Positions 43,946 through 52,105 of a stretch of 64,000 nucleotides of DNA are shown piece after piece. Below the pieces are notes generated by a model. That model did no database searches and was not told the DNA's origin. It saw nothing but the letters and a program-made list of their open reading frames with translations. This stretch comes from JAHBNG01 sp039028975 (GTDB lineage Bacteria; Chloroflexota; Anaerolineae; Caldilineales; Caldilineaceae): the NCBI GenBank assembly GCA_039028975.1, contig JBCCHB010000076.1, forward strand, positions 1 through 64,000. The letters are read 5' to 3'. Both the position numbers and the translations under genes were made by a program. Numbering within the stretch: the first letter of the stretch is position 1; each line of letters begins with the position of its first letter.

Positions 43946-45877
43946 ATGGAATCCCTCGTCTCATTCATTGCATTATTTGGAACATTATTTATTGGTGTTC
44001 TTGCGGCCCAACAAATGGGTGCTCTTTTTGCCCGTATCAATCTGCCGCTAATTAGCGGCTTTTTGTTTGCAGGCATACTGGTCGGACCCTTTGTCTTTGA
44101 TTTTATCCACACAGAAAATATTCCCTATTTCTTGCCTCTGGATCAGTTATCCCTTGCCTTTATTGCCTTTGCTGCAGGGGCAGAACTCGAACTCCATGTC
44201 ATTCGAGGGTATTTTCGTAGCATTGTATCGATCATCAGTGGGCAGGTAATTGCGGTATTTGCTATTGGAATTGCGGCCTTTATTTTGATTCAAGATATGG
44301 TTCCCTTCATGGCAGACCTTCCTCAAAAAGAGGTCTTTGCTGTGGCCTTGTTGGGAGCAACCATTATGATTGCTCGGTCTCCCTCTTCGGCTTTGGCGAT
44401 TATTAAAGAGCTTCGCGCCCGCGGCCCCTTTACCCACAAAGTCCTGGGCGCAACGGTATTAAAAGATGCCGTTGTGATTATTATCTTTGCTGCCTCAATT
44501 TCTGTTTCGGTGGTTTTGGTTGAAGGTGCGGACTTTGATACAGCACTGCTTCTCTTTGTTGCATTTGAAATTCTCCTGGATATTGGATTAGGGCTATTGA
44601 TCGGTCTGCTGCTGCGCACAGTCATGAAGGTACCCAATCAACTACTGAAGAGTATTGCGATCTTATTGATAGGTTTTGGTGTCTTCTGGCTATCGGCTCA
44701 GCTTCACGATATTCACTTATTTGCGCTCCCGTTTGGGTTCTTCTCAGAGCCGCTGCTAATTTGCATGACAGCAGGCTTTTACGTCACCAACTACACCAAA
44801 GTGGCATCCGACTTTCAACATACTGTCGAGGAGATGGCGCCTCTTGTCTTTCTGGTCTTCTTTACACTTGTTGGTATTGAGCTAGAGCTAGATGTTTTAG
44901 GGCAGACGTGGGGCATTGTACTGATCCTGGTCGTGGTGCGTCTGGTTGGCATCTTTGTGGGAAGCTTTGCCGGAACCGTTGTGGCAAGAGATCCTGGGCC
45001 GGGAAATGCTCTGCTAGGGTTAGGATTTATTACCCAAGCTGGAGTCAGTATCGGTTTGGCCAAGGAGATTGGCGTTGAGTTTCACGAGTGGGGGCCAGAG
45101 CTTGCCACCCTAACTATTGGCATAGTCGTAATCAATCAGATTATGGGACCACCTCTTCTTAAGTGGGCGATTAATCGGGTTGGTGAATCCAATACACGTG
45201 CAGAAAGCCCTGAATTTGATGGTGTCCGTGACGTTATCATCTTTGGCGTTGAAAGCCAATCACTGGCCCTAGCCCGCCAGCTTGAGAGCAATGATTGGAA
45301 TACCCTCCTGGTTAGTAATAATGAGGATAGCTTAACAAATGTCACAGTGGATTCACCCCGCATTGAACTCCTAACAGAAGTCTCTGCTGATGCGATCCGT
45401 AGTTTGGGGATGGAGCGAGCAGACGGCGTTGTCTTGATGCTCTCTGACGATGAGAACTACACCATTTGCGAGCTCATTTACGAGAACTTTGGTATAGACA
45501 ATGTGGTAGTTCGCTTGGAAAACCTGGCTAACTTTGAGAAATTTCATGATTTAGGTGCACTCATTGTTCAACCAGGAACGGCAATTGTTAGTTTGCTTGA
45601 TCAATTTGTGCGCTCCCCGTTTGCTGCTTCGTTGTTGCTTGGTATGGATCCTGATGAGGAGTTCATGGAGATTGAGATGAATAATCCTGATCTCCAAGGC
45701 GTGGCAATTCGCGAAATTCATTTTCCCCATGACGTGCTGATCGTCTCCATCTCTCGGCGTGGTAACCGGTTGGTTTCTCATGGTTATACCCGCCTTGAGC
45801 TAGGAGACGATGTGACGGTTGTTGGTTCGCCAGATAGCTTAGAAGAGATTGAGGTGCGGTTCCAAGCACCTGTATAA
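43946..45877 (+). CDS. CPA2-type cation/proton antiporter with TrkA domains
   Basis: Protein of 643 residues. The N-terminal 410 residues are a Na+/H+ exchanger domain with about 12 membrane segments, including ARINLPLISGFLFAGILVGP at the start, typical of KefB/CPA2 carriers. Residues about 425-545 form a TrkA-N (RCK) Rossmann domain (VIIFGVESQSLALARQLE) and about 560-643 a TrkA-C domain ending in LGDDVTVVGSPDSLEEI. Such proteins move K+ or Na+ against protons and are gated by a cytosolic nucleotide-binding ring. The normal GxGxxG of TrkA-N is here FGVESQS, so nucleotide control may differ. Confidence 0.9.
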   Translation: MESLVSFIALFGTLFIGVLAAQQMGALFARINLPLISGFLFAGILVGPFVFDFIHTENIPYFLPLDQLSLAFIAFAAGAELELHVIRGYFRSIVSIISGQVIAVFAIGIAAFILIQDMVPFMADLPQKEVFAVALLGATIMIARSPSSALAIIKELRARGPFTHKVLGATVLKDAVVIIIFAASISVSVVLVEGADFDTALLLFVAFEILLDIGLGLLIGLLLRTVMKVPNQLLKSIAILLIGFGVFWLSAQLHDIHLFALPFGFFSEPLLICMTAGFYVTNYTKVASDFQHTVEEMAPLVFLVFFTLVGIELELDVLGQTWGIVLILVVVRLVGIFVGSFAGTVVARDPGPGNALLGLGFITQAGVSIGLAKEIGVEFHEWGPELATLTIGIVVINQIMGPPLLKWAINRVGESNTRAESPEFDGVRDVIIFGVESQSLALARQLESNDWNTLLVSNNEDSLTNVTVDSPRIELLTEVSADAIRSLGMERADGVVLMLSDDENYTICELIYENFGIDNVVVRLENLANFEKFHDLGALIVQPGTAIVSLLDQFVRSPFAASLLLGMDPDEEFMEIEMNNPDLQGVAIREIHFPHDVLIVSISRRGNRLVSHGYTRLELGDDVTVVGSPDSLEEIEVRFQAPV

Positions 45878-46006
45878 TCCGCATTAACCTGGCCATCTAG
45901 AACCCGTAGAACGCAATGTCGCTCTGTTTGTTACAGTCGCTTACGACTGAACCTAAGAGTCTCTCATTGGCATTGTGCTCTATTGATAACGAACAATGAA
46001 TAGCTC

Positions 46007-47689
46007 GTGAACAAACACTATGACACAATCATCATCGGCGGTGGTTCGGCTGGCTCTGTTTTGGCCAATCGACTGAGTGCTGATCCATCCCATACCGTGT
46101 TGGTGCTTGAAGCCGGTCGCACCGATCATCTATGGGATCTCTTCATCCACATTCCAGCAGCCCTGACCATTCCCATTGGCAACCCTCGCTATGATTGGTG
46201 CTACGAATCTGAGCCGGAACCGTTCATGCACAATCGCCGGATTTTTCATGGACGGGGGAAGGTGCTGGGAGGGTCTAGCAGTATTAACGGTATGATCTTT
46301 CAGCGCGGGAACCTTATGGACTTTGAGTGCTGGGCGAGTGACCCTGGCATGGCAAGCTGGGATTATGCTCACTGCCTGCCATACTTCAAGCGGATGGAAA
46401 CTTGTTTGGCTATCCAGGCAGATCCTACCGATCCCTTTGGCTCTAGCAAGGAATACCGAGGTGAAGACGGCCCTTTGATTCTAGAAAAAGGGCCGGCTAC
46501 GAACCCCCTCTTTCGGGCATTTTTTGAGGCGATCCAGCAGGCTGGCTATCCATTGACCGATGATGTCAATGGCTATAGGCAGGAGGGGTTTGCCACATTT
46601 GACCGAAACATCCAAAACGGACGGCGCTTGAGCGCCGCTAGAGCCTACCTGCACCCAGTGTTAACCCGTCCCAATCTTCACGTTCAAACAGGTGCTCAGG
46701 CGACCCAAATCCTTTTTGAGGGCAAACGTGCGGTCGGTGTTGAGACCAAGCAGAAGCGACAATTAATCCGCTACTTGGCTGGTGAAGTAATTCTTTGCGG
46801 CGGAGCCATCAACTCACCCCAGTTGCTGCAGCTTTCTGGTATCGGCAATGCAAGTGAATTAGCTGCTTTAGATATCGGCGTAATCCAAGACCTGCCGGGT
46901 GTAGGAGACAATTTACAGGATCATCTTGAAGTGTACGTCCAGCATGCTTGCACTCAGCCTGTATCGGTTTGGCCAGCCATGCAGTGGTATAACCAACCGT
47001 GGGTAGGATTACAATGGTTACTCTTTAAGAAGGGAGCGGCTGCCAGCAATCACTTTGAGGCCGGTGGCTTTATTCGCAGCAATCAGGATGTACCCTATCC
47101 CAATTTGATGTTTCACTTCTTGCCTGTGGCTGTGCGCTACGATGGCACATCACCGAGCGGTGGTCATGGCTATCAAGTCCACGTTGGCCCTATGTATTCC
47201 GACGCTCGTGGGTCAGTCAAGCTCAAGTCAAACAATCCATTGGCTAAGCCAGCCCTTCGCTTTAACTACCTTTCCACTAAGCAGGATCGACAAGAGTGGG
47301 TTGAGGCCATCCAATGTGCCCGCCAGATCCTTAACCAGCCTGCATTTGAGCCGTTTAGCGGTGGTGAACTTTCACCTGGCGAGGATATTCAAAATGATGA
47401 GGAGATTCTCAGTTGGGTGGGGCACGAAGGCGAGACAGCCTATCATCCCTGTTGCACCTGCAAAATGGGTGTAGATGCGCTGGCAGTCGTCGAGCCTTCA
47501 ACTTTAGCCGTGCACGGCCTACAAGGGCTGCGGGTCGTGGATGCATCGGTCATGCCCTATATAACAAATGGCAATATCTATGCGCCAACCATGATGATTG
47601 CAGAGAAGGCCGCAGATCTGATTCTTGGCAATGAGCCACTTCCGTCAGCTCAAGTAGACTTTTATCGACATGGCGTGACGGCGGAATAA
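46007..47689 (+). CDS. GMC-family FAD oxidoreductase (choline dehydrogenase-like)
   Basis: Protein of 560 residues starting at a GTG codon (46007). FAD is bound by DTIIIGGGSAGSVLANRLS and a second motif, GKVLGGSSSINGMIFQRG, and the C-terminus carries the catalytic His region HPCCTCKMG and VVDASVMPYITNGN. The family oxidises alcohols such as choline, polyethylene glycol or sugars. The 129-base gap upstream contains a small hairpin CAGTCG-CTTA-CGACTG near 45937-45952. The stop is one base from the anti-sigma gene end on the other strand. Confidence 0.9.
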   Translation: MNKHYDTIIIGGGSAGSVLANRLSADPSHTVLVLEAGRTDHLWDLFIHIPAALTIPIGNPRYDWCYESEPEPFMHNRRIFHGRGKVLGGSSSINGMIFQRGNLMDFECWASDPGMASWDYAHCLPYFKRMETCLAIQADPTDPFGSSKEYRGEDGPLILEKGPATNPLFRAFFEAIQQAGYPLTDDVNGYRQEGFATFDRNIQNGRRLSAARAYLHPVLTRPNLHVQTGAQATQILFEGKRAVGVETKQKRQLIRYLAGEVILCGGAINSPQLLQLSGIGNASELAALDIGVIQDLPGVGDNLQDHLEVYVQHACTQPVSVWPAMQWYNQPWVGLQWLLFKKGAAASNHFEAGGFIRSNQDVPYPNLMFHFLPVAVRYDGTSPSGGHGYQVHVGPMYSDARGSVKLKSNNPLAKPALRFNYLSTKQDRQEWVEAIQCARQILNQPAFEPFSGGELSPGEDIQNDEEILSWVGHEGETAYHPCCTCKMGVDALAVVEPSTLAVHGLQGLRVVDASVMPYITNGNIYAPTMMIAEKAADLILGNEPLPSAQVDFYRHGVTAE

Positions 47690-47690
47690 G

Positions 47691-48155
47691 CTAATTCTCT
47701 ACCTGCTCATGGTACAGAACAACCCCTAGAAGCCCCAACATAATACAGCTACCCAAGGCAATACAGAGAGAAATAAACCACGAAGCGAGGAGCGAATTGC
47801 TTGCTGCCAAAACATTACTCGCAACCAATTGCGTGCTCCAAATCAGTGTGCCCACCACCGTAAACCACAGTAGCGCAAAGAAAGTCGCAATAAGGAAATC
47901 CCCTGTCCGCAATTGCTTCCCAACCGCAATAACCTCTTCGAAGAGGTTATGACGCGCTTGGAGAAGCTGCTTCAGTGAAAATTTACCATAAGGCGATCGG
48001 ACGATTGGCTGAGCTGGTGACTCGAGAGCGATAGATTGCATGACGCGTTCAGTAAATCCAGTAGGTAGGGGCTGGACAGGATAGGTTCTCAGCGCCGCAT
48101 CGATAATTCTCTCGTCTGTTTGATTCATCTCTTGTTCTGGATCATACATGTTCAT
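47691..48155 (-). CDS. Membrane anti-sigma-like protein
   Basis: Protein of 154 residues. The N-terminal 80 residues are soluble, without a zinc-binding Cys/His cluster, and two hydrophobic segments (about 80-105 and 122-148) place the C-terminal half in the membrane. Its start overlaps the sigma-factor gene by 14 bases, the usual arrangement of an ECF factor with its regulator. The role is inferred from position; the sequence itself shows no named anti-sigma domain. Confidence 0.65.
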   Translation of the reverse strand: MNMYDPEQEMNQTDERIIDAALRTYPVQPLPTGFTERVMQSIALESPAQPIVRSPYGKFSLKQLLQARHNLFEEVIAVGKQLRTGDFLIATFFALLWFTVVGTLIWSTQLVASNVLAASNSLLASWFISLCIALGSCIMLGLLGVVLYHEQVEN

Positions 48156-48756
48156 AGTGTTGAATTGTCTCTCGCAACAGCTTGCGTGCTCGAAAAATCC
48201 CCGTTTTCACTGTGCCAAGGGGCATGTCAGTCACGTCCGCAATTTCATTGTAACTCATTTCTTGGAGATGGCGCAACGAGATGAGAAGCTGGTAGGAATC
48301 GGGCAGCTCTTCTATGGCCTGATGAAGATTCGCGTTTCGCTCCAGCAATAGGTAACTGTCATCTACATTTTGTTCATTATCCGGCATAGACATGGCTCCT
48401 TCATCGATGGGTAAATTGGCTAAGTCCCGTTGAAGGCGAGGGAGGCGATTATAGCAGACATTGGTCACGATACGGTAGAGCCATGTACTAAACTTGGCAT
48501 CTGCCCGAAAGGTACCCAATCCTCGCCATGCTTTGAGAAATGCTTCCTGAGCCATATCCTCTGCCTCCTCTGGCTGCTTGACAAGACGTAAGGCTAGGTT
48601 GTAGACATAGAGGCTATGTTGATCGACCAATTGGCCGAAAGCGGACATATCCCCTTTTTGGGCAAGACTCACCAGATGCTGTTCATCATTCATATTCATT
48701 GCTAATGTCTGAGCTACTTTATTGCCAACGTCCGTGCCAACCTGAATTGTGGTCAT
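48142..48756 (-). CDS. ECF RNA polymerase sigma factor (RpoE-like)
   Basis: Protein of 204 residues. Region 2 is VDQHSLYVYNLALRLVKQPE followed by EAEDMAQEAFLKAWRGL; region 4 is LLISLRHLQEMSYNEIADVT and then the helix-turn-helix GTVKTGIFRARKLLRE. It directs RNA polymerase to a specific set of promoters. An ATG at codon 20 is an alternative start. It is followed by an overlapping membrane protein that probably holds it inactive. Confidence 0.92.
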   Translation of the reverse strand: MTTIQVGTDVGNKVAQTLAMNMNDEQHLVSLAQKGDMSAFGQLVDQHSLYVYNLALRLVKQPEEAEDMAQEAFLKAWRGLGTFRADAKFSTWLYRIVTNVCYNRLPRLQRDLANLPIDEGAMSMPDNEQNVDDSYLLLERNANLHQAIEELPDSYQLLISLRHLQEMSYNEIADVTDMPLGTVKTGIFRARKLLRETIQHYEHV

Positions 48757-49094
48757 TGACCTCTGTTCTTGTTAGACAGACTGAGCAGCAAAAAAGTTTC
48801 AAATCTACGGAAGCCATTTTGGATTTTCAGAATTTTGAAACTTTTTCAATCATCACCCTGTCTAACCTGATAGCAGGGCTATTCGCTCTAGCAGTAACGT
48901 ACAAATTGTAACATGTGGTCGAACATATCGCGTGGATACTTATACTACGGTCGTTTTCAAACGGAGCTGAGTACAGATGGAACGCAATTACTCAATGAGC
49001 ACACCTACGTGCATGGTGGGCCATCTCCACTCTATCTAGTTCAATGAATGCGATCAACGAATGTTTTGACGAATCATCATTCAGGAGGATGAAA
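48757..49094. other. Divergent promoter region
   Basis: This 338-base gap separates the sigma gene (minus) from the 49095 gene (plus). Besides a collapsed family-A repeat (48941-48974) and the AGGAGG site (49083-49088), nothing definite is visible. Autoregulatory promoters of the sigma factor would be expected here; I cannot point to a box. Confidence 0.45.
48941..48974 (-). repeat. Family A repeat, copy 4 (collapsed)
   Basis: TATACTACGGTCGTTTTCAA is directly followed by ACGGAGCTGAGTAC: the two ends of the family-A repeat joined, with the internal stem-loop (about 50 bases) missing. The join falls in TTTTCAAAACG-like sequence shared by both ends, as expected from a deletion between the inverted arms. 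Confidence 0.7.
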
Positions 49095-49601
49095 ATGTGG
49101 GACGATGTGGCATTAGCGATTATCCTTATCTGTGGAGCCAATCTGTTCTTTGGTTCTATATTAGGTTTCTTAGGCTATTTACGCTACCTAAAGCATAAAG
49201 AAACGATTGCCTTAGCCGAGAACGGTTTATTGAACTCTGTGCCGGGTCAAAAGCAGACGACCAACCCTCGTGCAGTTCGCTCCGCTGTAATTCTAATCGC
49301 CGTGGGTACAGCCTTATGTATCGGCCTCTATCCCATTGGTTGGATTGCCATGCCAGGTGAACTACCTTTGAACTTAGGCCCCTGGATGCTGGCCGGACTG
49401 ATCCCCCTCTTTATTGGGATTGCTCTCTTTGTCTCTCATTACTTGCCTAGCCTGCAATTTCTGGTTGGACAAGGCGTACAGAGGGCACTCGATCAGGCTG
49501 AGCACGATCGACGCCCCTTACCAGAATCTGAGCCACTGGAGCGTGTGCAACGCGTCGAGCGCACGGAACATCACGATGAGGCTCACAATATGAAAGTTTA
49601 A
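49095..49601 (+). CDS. Small membrane protein of unknown function
   Basis: Protein of 168 residues. I chose the ATG at 49095 because AGGAGG (49083-49088) is six bases upstream; one 6 bases earlier overlaps that site. Three hydrophobic segments occur (about 5-27, 60-82, 93-115). The motif YLKHKETIALAENGLL after the first segment resembles DUF6249-type proteins. The C-terminal 40 residues are charged (Glu/Arg/His). The stop is 13 bases before the aminotransferase ATG, so the two may be cotranscribed. Confidence 0.65.
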   Translation: MWDDVALAIILICGANLFFGSILGFLGYLRYLKHKETIALAENGLLNSVPGQKQTTNPRAVRSAVILIAVGTALCIGLYPIGWIAMPGELPLNLGPWMLAGLIPLFIGIALFVSHYLPSLQFLVGQGVQRALDQAEHDRRPLPESEPLERVQRVERTEHHDEAHNMKV

Positions 49602-49614
49602 CGGTCACGAAAAT

Positions 49615-50733
49615 ATGAACATTGCACCCTTTGAGACGGAACATTTCTACGCCAAGTATGAATTCAATACGCCCTACCAACTCTGCAATTCGGATTGCGA
49701 ATCCATCAGCGTCGAAACGTTGCTCGACATGGCAGATATGTCGTTGGAGCAAATGGGCCTACAGACCTTAGGCTATACCGAATCCCAGGGCAACCCGCTT
49801 TTGCGTGAGTCAATCGCGGCTGCTTATGAAAAGGTGCAACCTGATGATGTTGTGGTGCTTGGCACGCCAGTGGAAGGGATCTATCTGGCTGGCCGGGCAC
49901 TGCTCGAGCCAGACGACGAAGTCATTGTGCTGACGCCTGCCTATGATGCACTCATCAACCTATTTGAGCATGTGGTCGGTACGAAGAATGTGAAACGATG
50001 GGCATTCCAGCCAGCAGAAGATGCCTGGACGCTGGAGTTAGATGACCTACGGTCGCTCATCTCTCCCAAAACCCGAATGATCGTGGTGAACTTTCCCCAC
50101 AATCCAACAGGGTTTCTGCCTTCACTTGCCATGTTAAAGGATCTGGCGAAGATTGTGGAGGAGCATGACATTTGGCTCTTTTATGATGAGATGTACTTTG
50201 GATTGGTCCACTCTGGGACGCCGACGATTCCATCCGCCGCAGATTTGACGCCCAAATCGATCGTCTTATCTGGCCTCTCCAAGACCTATGGCCTGCCGGG
50301 ATTGCGAACGGGTTGGCTGCTCATACAGGATGACGCTATCCGTCAGCACTTTATGAATTGGAAGTTTTACACCAGCATCTGTCCGCCTGCTCCGTCCGAG
50401 TTTCTCGCCATCGCAGCCATGCGAATTTGGGAGACATTACGGGATAGGAATATTGCTCAAATCGAGCGCAACCTGGACCTAGCGGAAGGATTCTTTCATC
50501 GTTGGCCTGAACTTTTTACCTGGCGACGGCCAATGGCTGGCTCAACCGCTCTGGTAGGATATCATGTCCCATCGGTTCAGGCCACGGCGGCCCAACTAGC
50601 CGACGAAGCGGGCGTCCTCATCCATCCTGGTACAACCCTAGGAAGCGATGACCATCACATGAGGATGGGCTTTGGGCGGGCTGGCTTTGGCGAGGCATTG
50701 GAACGCTTTGAAAGTTGGTTGGGCAAGAGTTAG
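49615..50733 (+). CDS. PLP-dependent class I/II aminotransferase
   Basis: Protein of 372 residues. NFPHNPTGFLP (Asn contact), FYDEMYFGL (Asp pairing with the pyridine N) and SGLSKTYGLPGLRTGWL (Schiff-base Lys) are the fold-type I aminotransferase motifs, and GFGRAGFGEAL near the end holds the carboxylate-binding Arg. The amino donor and substrate are not evident. The gene ends just inside the family-C repeat at 50731. Confidence 0.9.
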   Translation: MNIAPFETEHFYAKYEFNTPYQLCNSDCESISVETLLDMADMSLEQMGLQTLGYTESQGNPLLRESIAAAYEKVQPDDVVVLGTPVEGIYLAGRALLEPDDEVIVLTPAYDALINLFEHVVGTKNVKRWAFQPAEDAWTLELDDLRSLISPKTRMIVVNFPHNPTGFLPSLAMLKDLAKIVEEHDIWLFYDEMYFGLVHSGTPTIPSAADLTPKSIVLSGLSKTYGLPGLRTGWLLIQDDAIRQHFMNWKFYTSICPPAPSEFLAIAAMRIWETLRDRNIAQIERNLDLAEGFFHRWPELFTWRRPMAGSTALVGYHVPSVQATAAQLADEAGVLIHPGTTLGSDDHHMRMGFGRAGFGEALERFESWLGKS

Positions 50734-50780
50734 TAGTCCGCAGTCGTTTGGTCGCTTAGTCCAAAGTCGGCTCTCTTGAT
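50731..50780 (-). repeat. Family C repeat, copy 2
   Basis: TAGTAGTCCGCAGTCG is followed by TTAGTCCAAAGTCGGCTCTC. Read on the minus strand this matches 17331-17394 (AGAGCCGACTTTGGACTAA and CGACTGCGGACTAC-like ends), but with a shorter middle. It directly abuts the aminotransferase stop codon. Confidence 0.55.
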
Positions 50781-50888
50781 GTCATTTCAATTGCGACCTG
50801 CCCTGAAAGTCACAAAGATGCAAAGATTGGAAAGATTAAGAATCTGGGCAATCTTCTAAATCTTTGTTCGATTTTTATCCGTCCGTGG

Positions 50889-50921
50889 TGATTCTTAAGC
50901 CATGAATACGACTGAGAATCA
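50889..50921. terminator. Hairpin between convergent genes
   Basis: TGATTCTTA (50889-50897) pairs with TGAGAATCA (50913-50921), nine pairs including one G-T, around a 15-base loop. It lies directly at the 3' end of the 50922 gene and 155 bases beyond the aminotransferase stop. It is weak and AT-rich, but placed as a terminator. Confidence 0.4.
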
Positions 50922-51965
50922 TTAGATTTCTACTTTCGCCAATTCATGTGTTAGTTCCCTGGCAGAAATCTCCTTGCAACCACTTGCATTTTGTCCGCAC
51001 CAAAGAGGCGAAAAATCCCCGGAACCGCTCTGTTCGGCTTGCTTACGTAGCGCCGTAATGGCCGTCGATGCCAGGGGAAATGGTGGCGTTTGATCGCTCA
51101 TGGGGCCAATTTCCTGAATCACTCGGTTGATGATGCCGCGAGCCGGTCCACCCGAGAAGAGATTCGTCATGGTGGTGTGGTCAGCTTTATCGCTCTTGAG
51201 CGCCGCTCGATGAATTGGGGTCGTCTTAGTTTCTGTGCAGAGCAGGTAAGCTGTCCCCACCTGAACGGCTGTCGCACCAAGGGCCAGGGCTGCAGCGGTC
51301 CCTTGGGCATCGACAATGCCACCGGCTGCAATCACCGGTACGCTGACCTTCTCAACAACCTGGGGCAGTAGGGCAAACGTGCCCATTTGAGTCGAAAGAT
51401 CCTTCGACAGAAACATTCCTCGATGTCCACCCGCTTCTAATCCTTGGGCGATGATAGCGTCTGCGCCGTGGGCCTCTAGCCAGAGCGCTTCTGCCAAAGT
51501 CGTGGCTGAAGAGAGTACCGTAGCACCCCACTCTTTGACTCGTGCCAACAGATCAGGGTCCGGTAGACCAAAGTGAAAGCTGATTACGCCTGGCTTGAAT
51601 TCCTCCAGAACGTCTGCCACGTCATGGCTAAAGGGGCGTCGTTCCACACCAGGAGGAATCTCATCGGCCTGGATGCCAAACTCATCGAGGTAGGGTTTTA
51701 AGGCAGATCTCCATCTGGCTTCATGCTGGGGATTGGGAATTGGTGGCGTGTGGCAGAAGAAATTAACGTTCACAGGGCTGCTACTTTGGGTCTGGATGCT
51801 TGCCAGCTCAGAGCGCAACTTGTCGTGGCTGAGCATGGCGCAGGGAAGTGAACCTAAGCCACCCGCGGCCGATACGGCCAGAGCCAAGTCTCTATCCTGC
51901 ACACCCGCCATGGGCGCTTGAATAATTGGCAAACGGATCCCCAGAAATTCATTGTATTGAGCCAT
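50922..51965 (-). CDS. Nitronate monooxygenase-like flavoprotein
   Basis: Protein of 347 residues with a TIM-barrel FMN-binding fold. LPIIQAPMAGVQDRDLALAV at the N-terminus, the catalytic His region FHFGLP, GLEAGGHRGMF and VIAAGGIVDAQGTAAALALG (FMN phosphate loop) are family landmarks. The family oxidises alkyl nitronates or reduces enones; many members detoxify propionate-3-nitronate. It is transcribed alone, upstream of a hairpin. Confidence 0.88.
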   Translation of the reverse strand: MAQYNEFLGIRLPIIQAPMAGVQDRDLALAVSAAGGLGSLPCAMLSHDKLRSELASIQTQSSSPVNVNFFCHTPPIPNPQHEARWRSALKPYLDEFGIQADEIPPGVERRPFSHDVADVLEEFKPGVISFHFGLPDPDLLARVKEWGATVLSSATTLAEALWLEAHGADAIIAQGLEAGGHRGMFLSKDLSTQMGTFALLPQVVEKVSVPVIAAGGIVDAQGTAAALALGATAVQVGTAYLLCTETKTTPIHRAALKSDKADHTTMTNLFSGGPARGIINRVIQEIGPMSDQTPPFPLASTAITALRKQAEQSGSGDFSPLWCGQNASGCKEISARELTHELAKVEI

Positions 51966-52105
51966 TGTTCCCCCAGATACTGCTTGTCTTTACCCACATC
52001 TTTAGCCAGAGATACGGGCTTATCGGTGTCCACCCGACGGCTTTTAAGCCTGGGCGAACATCACCCAAACTTCATTTTCTTCAAAACTTCATGGTTAAAC
52101 TGTTT

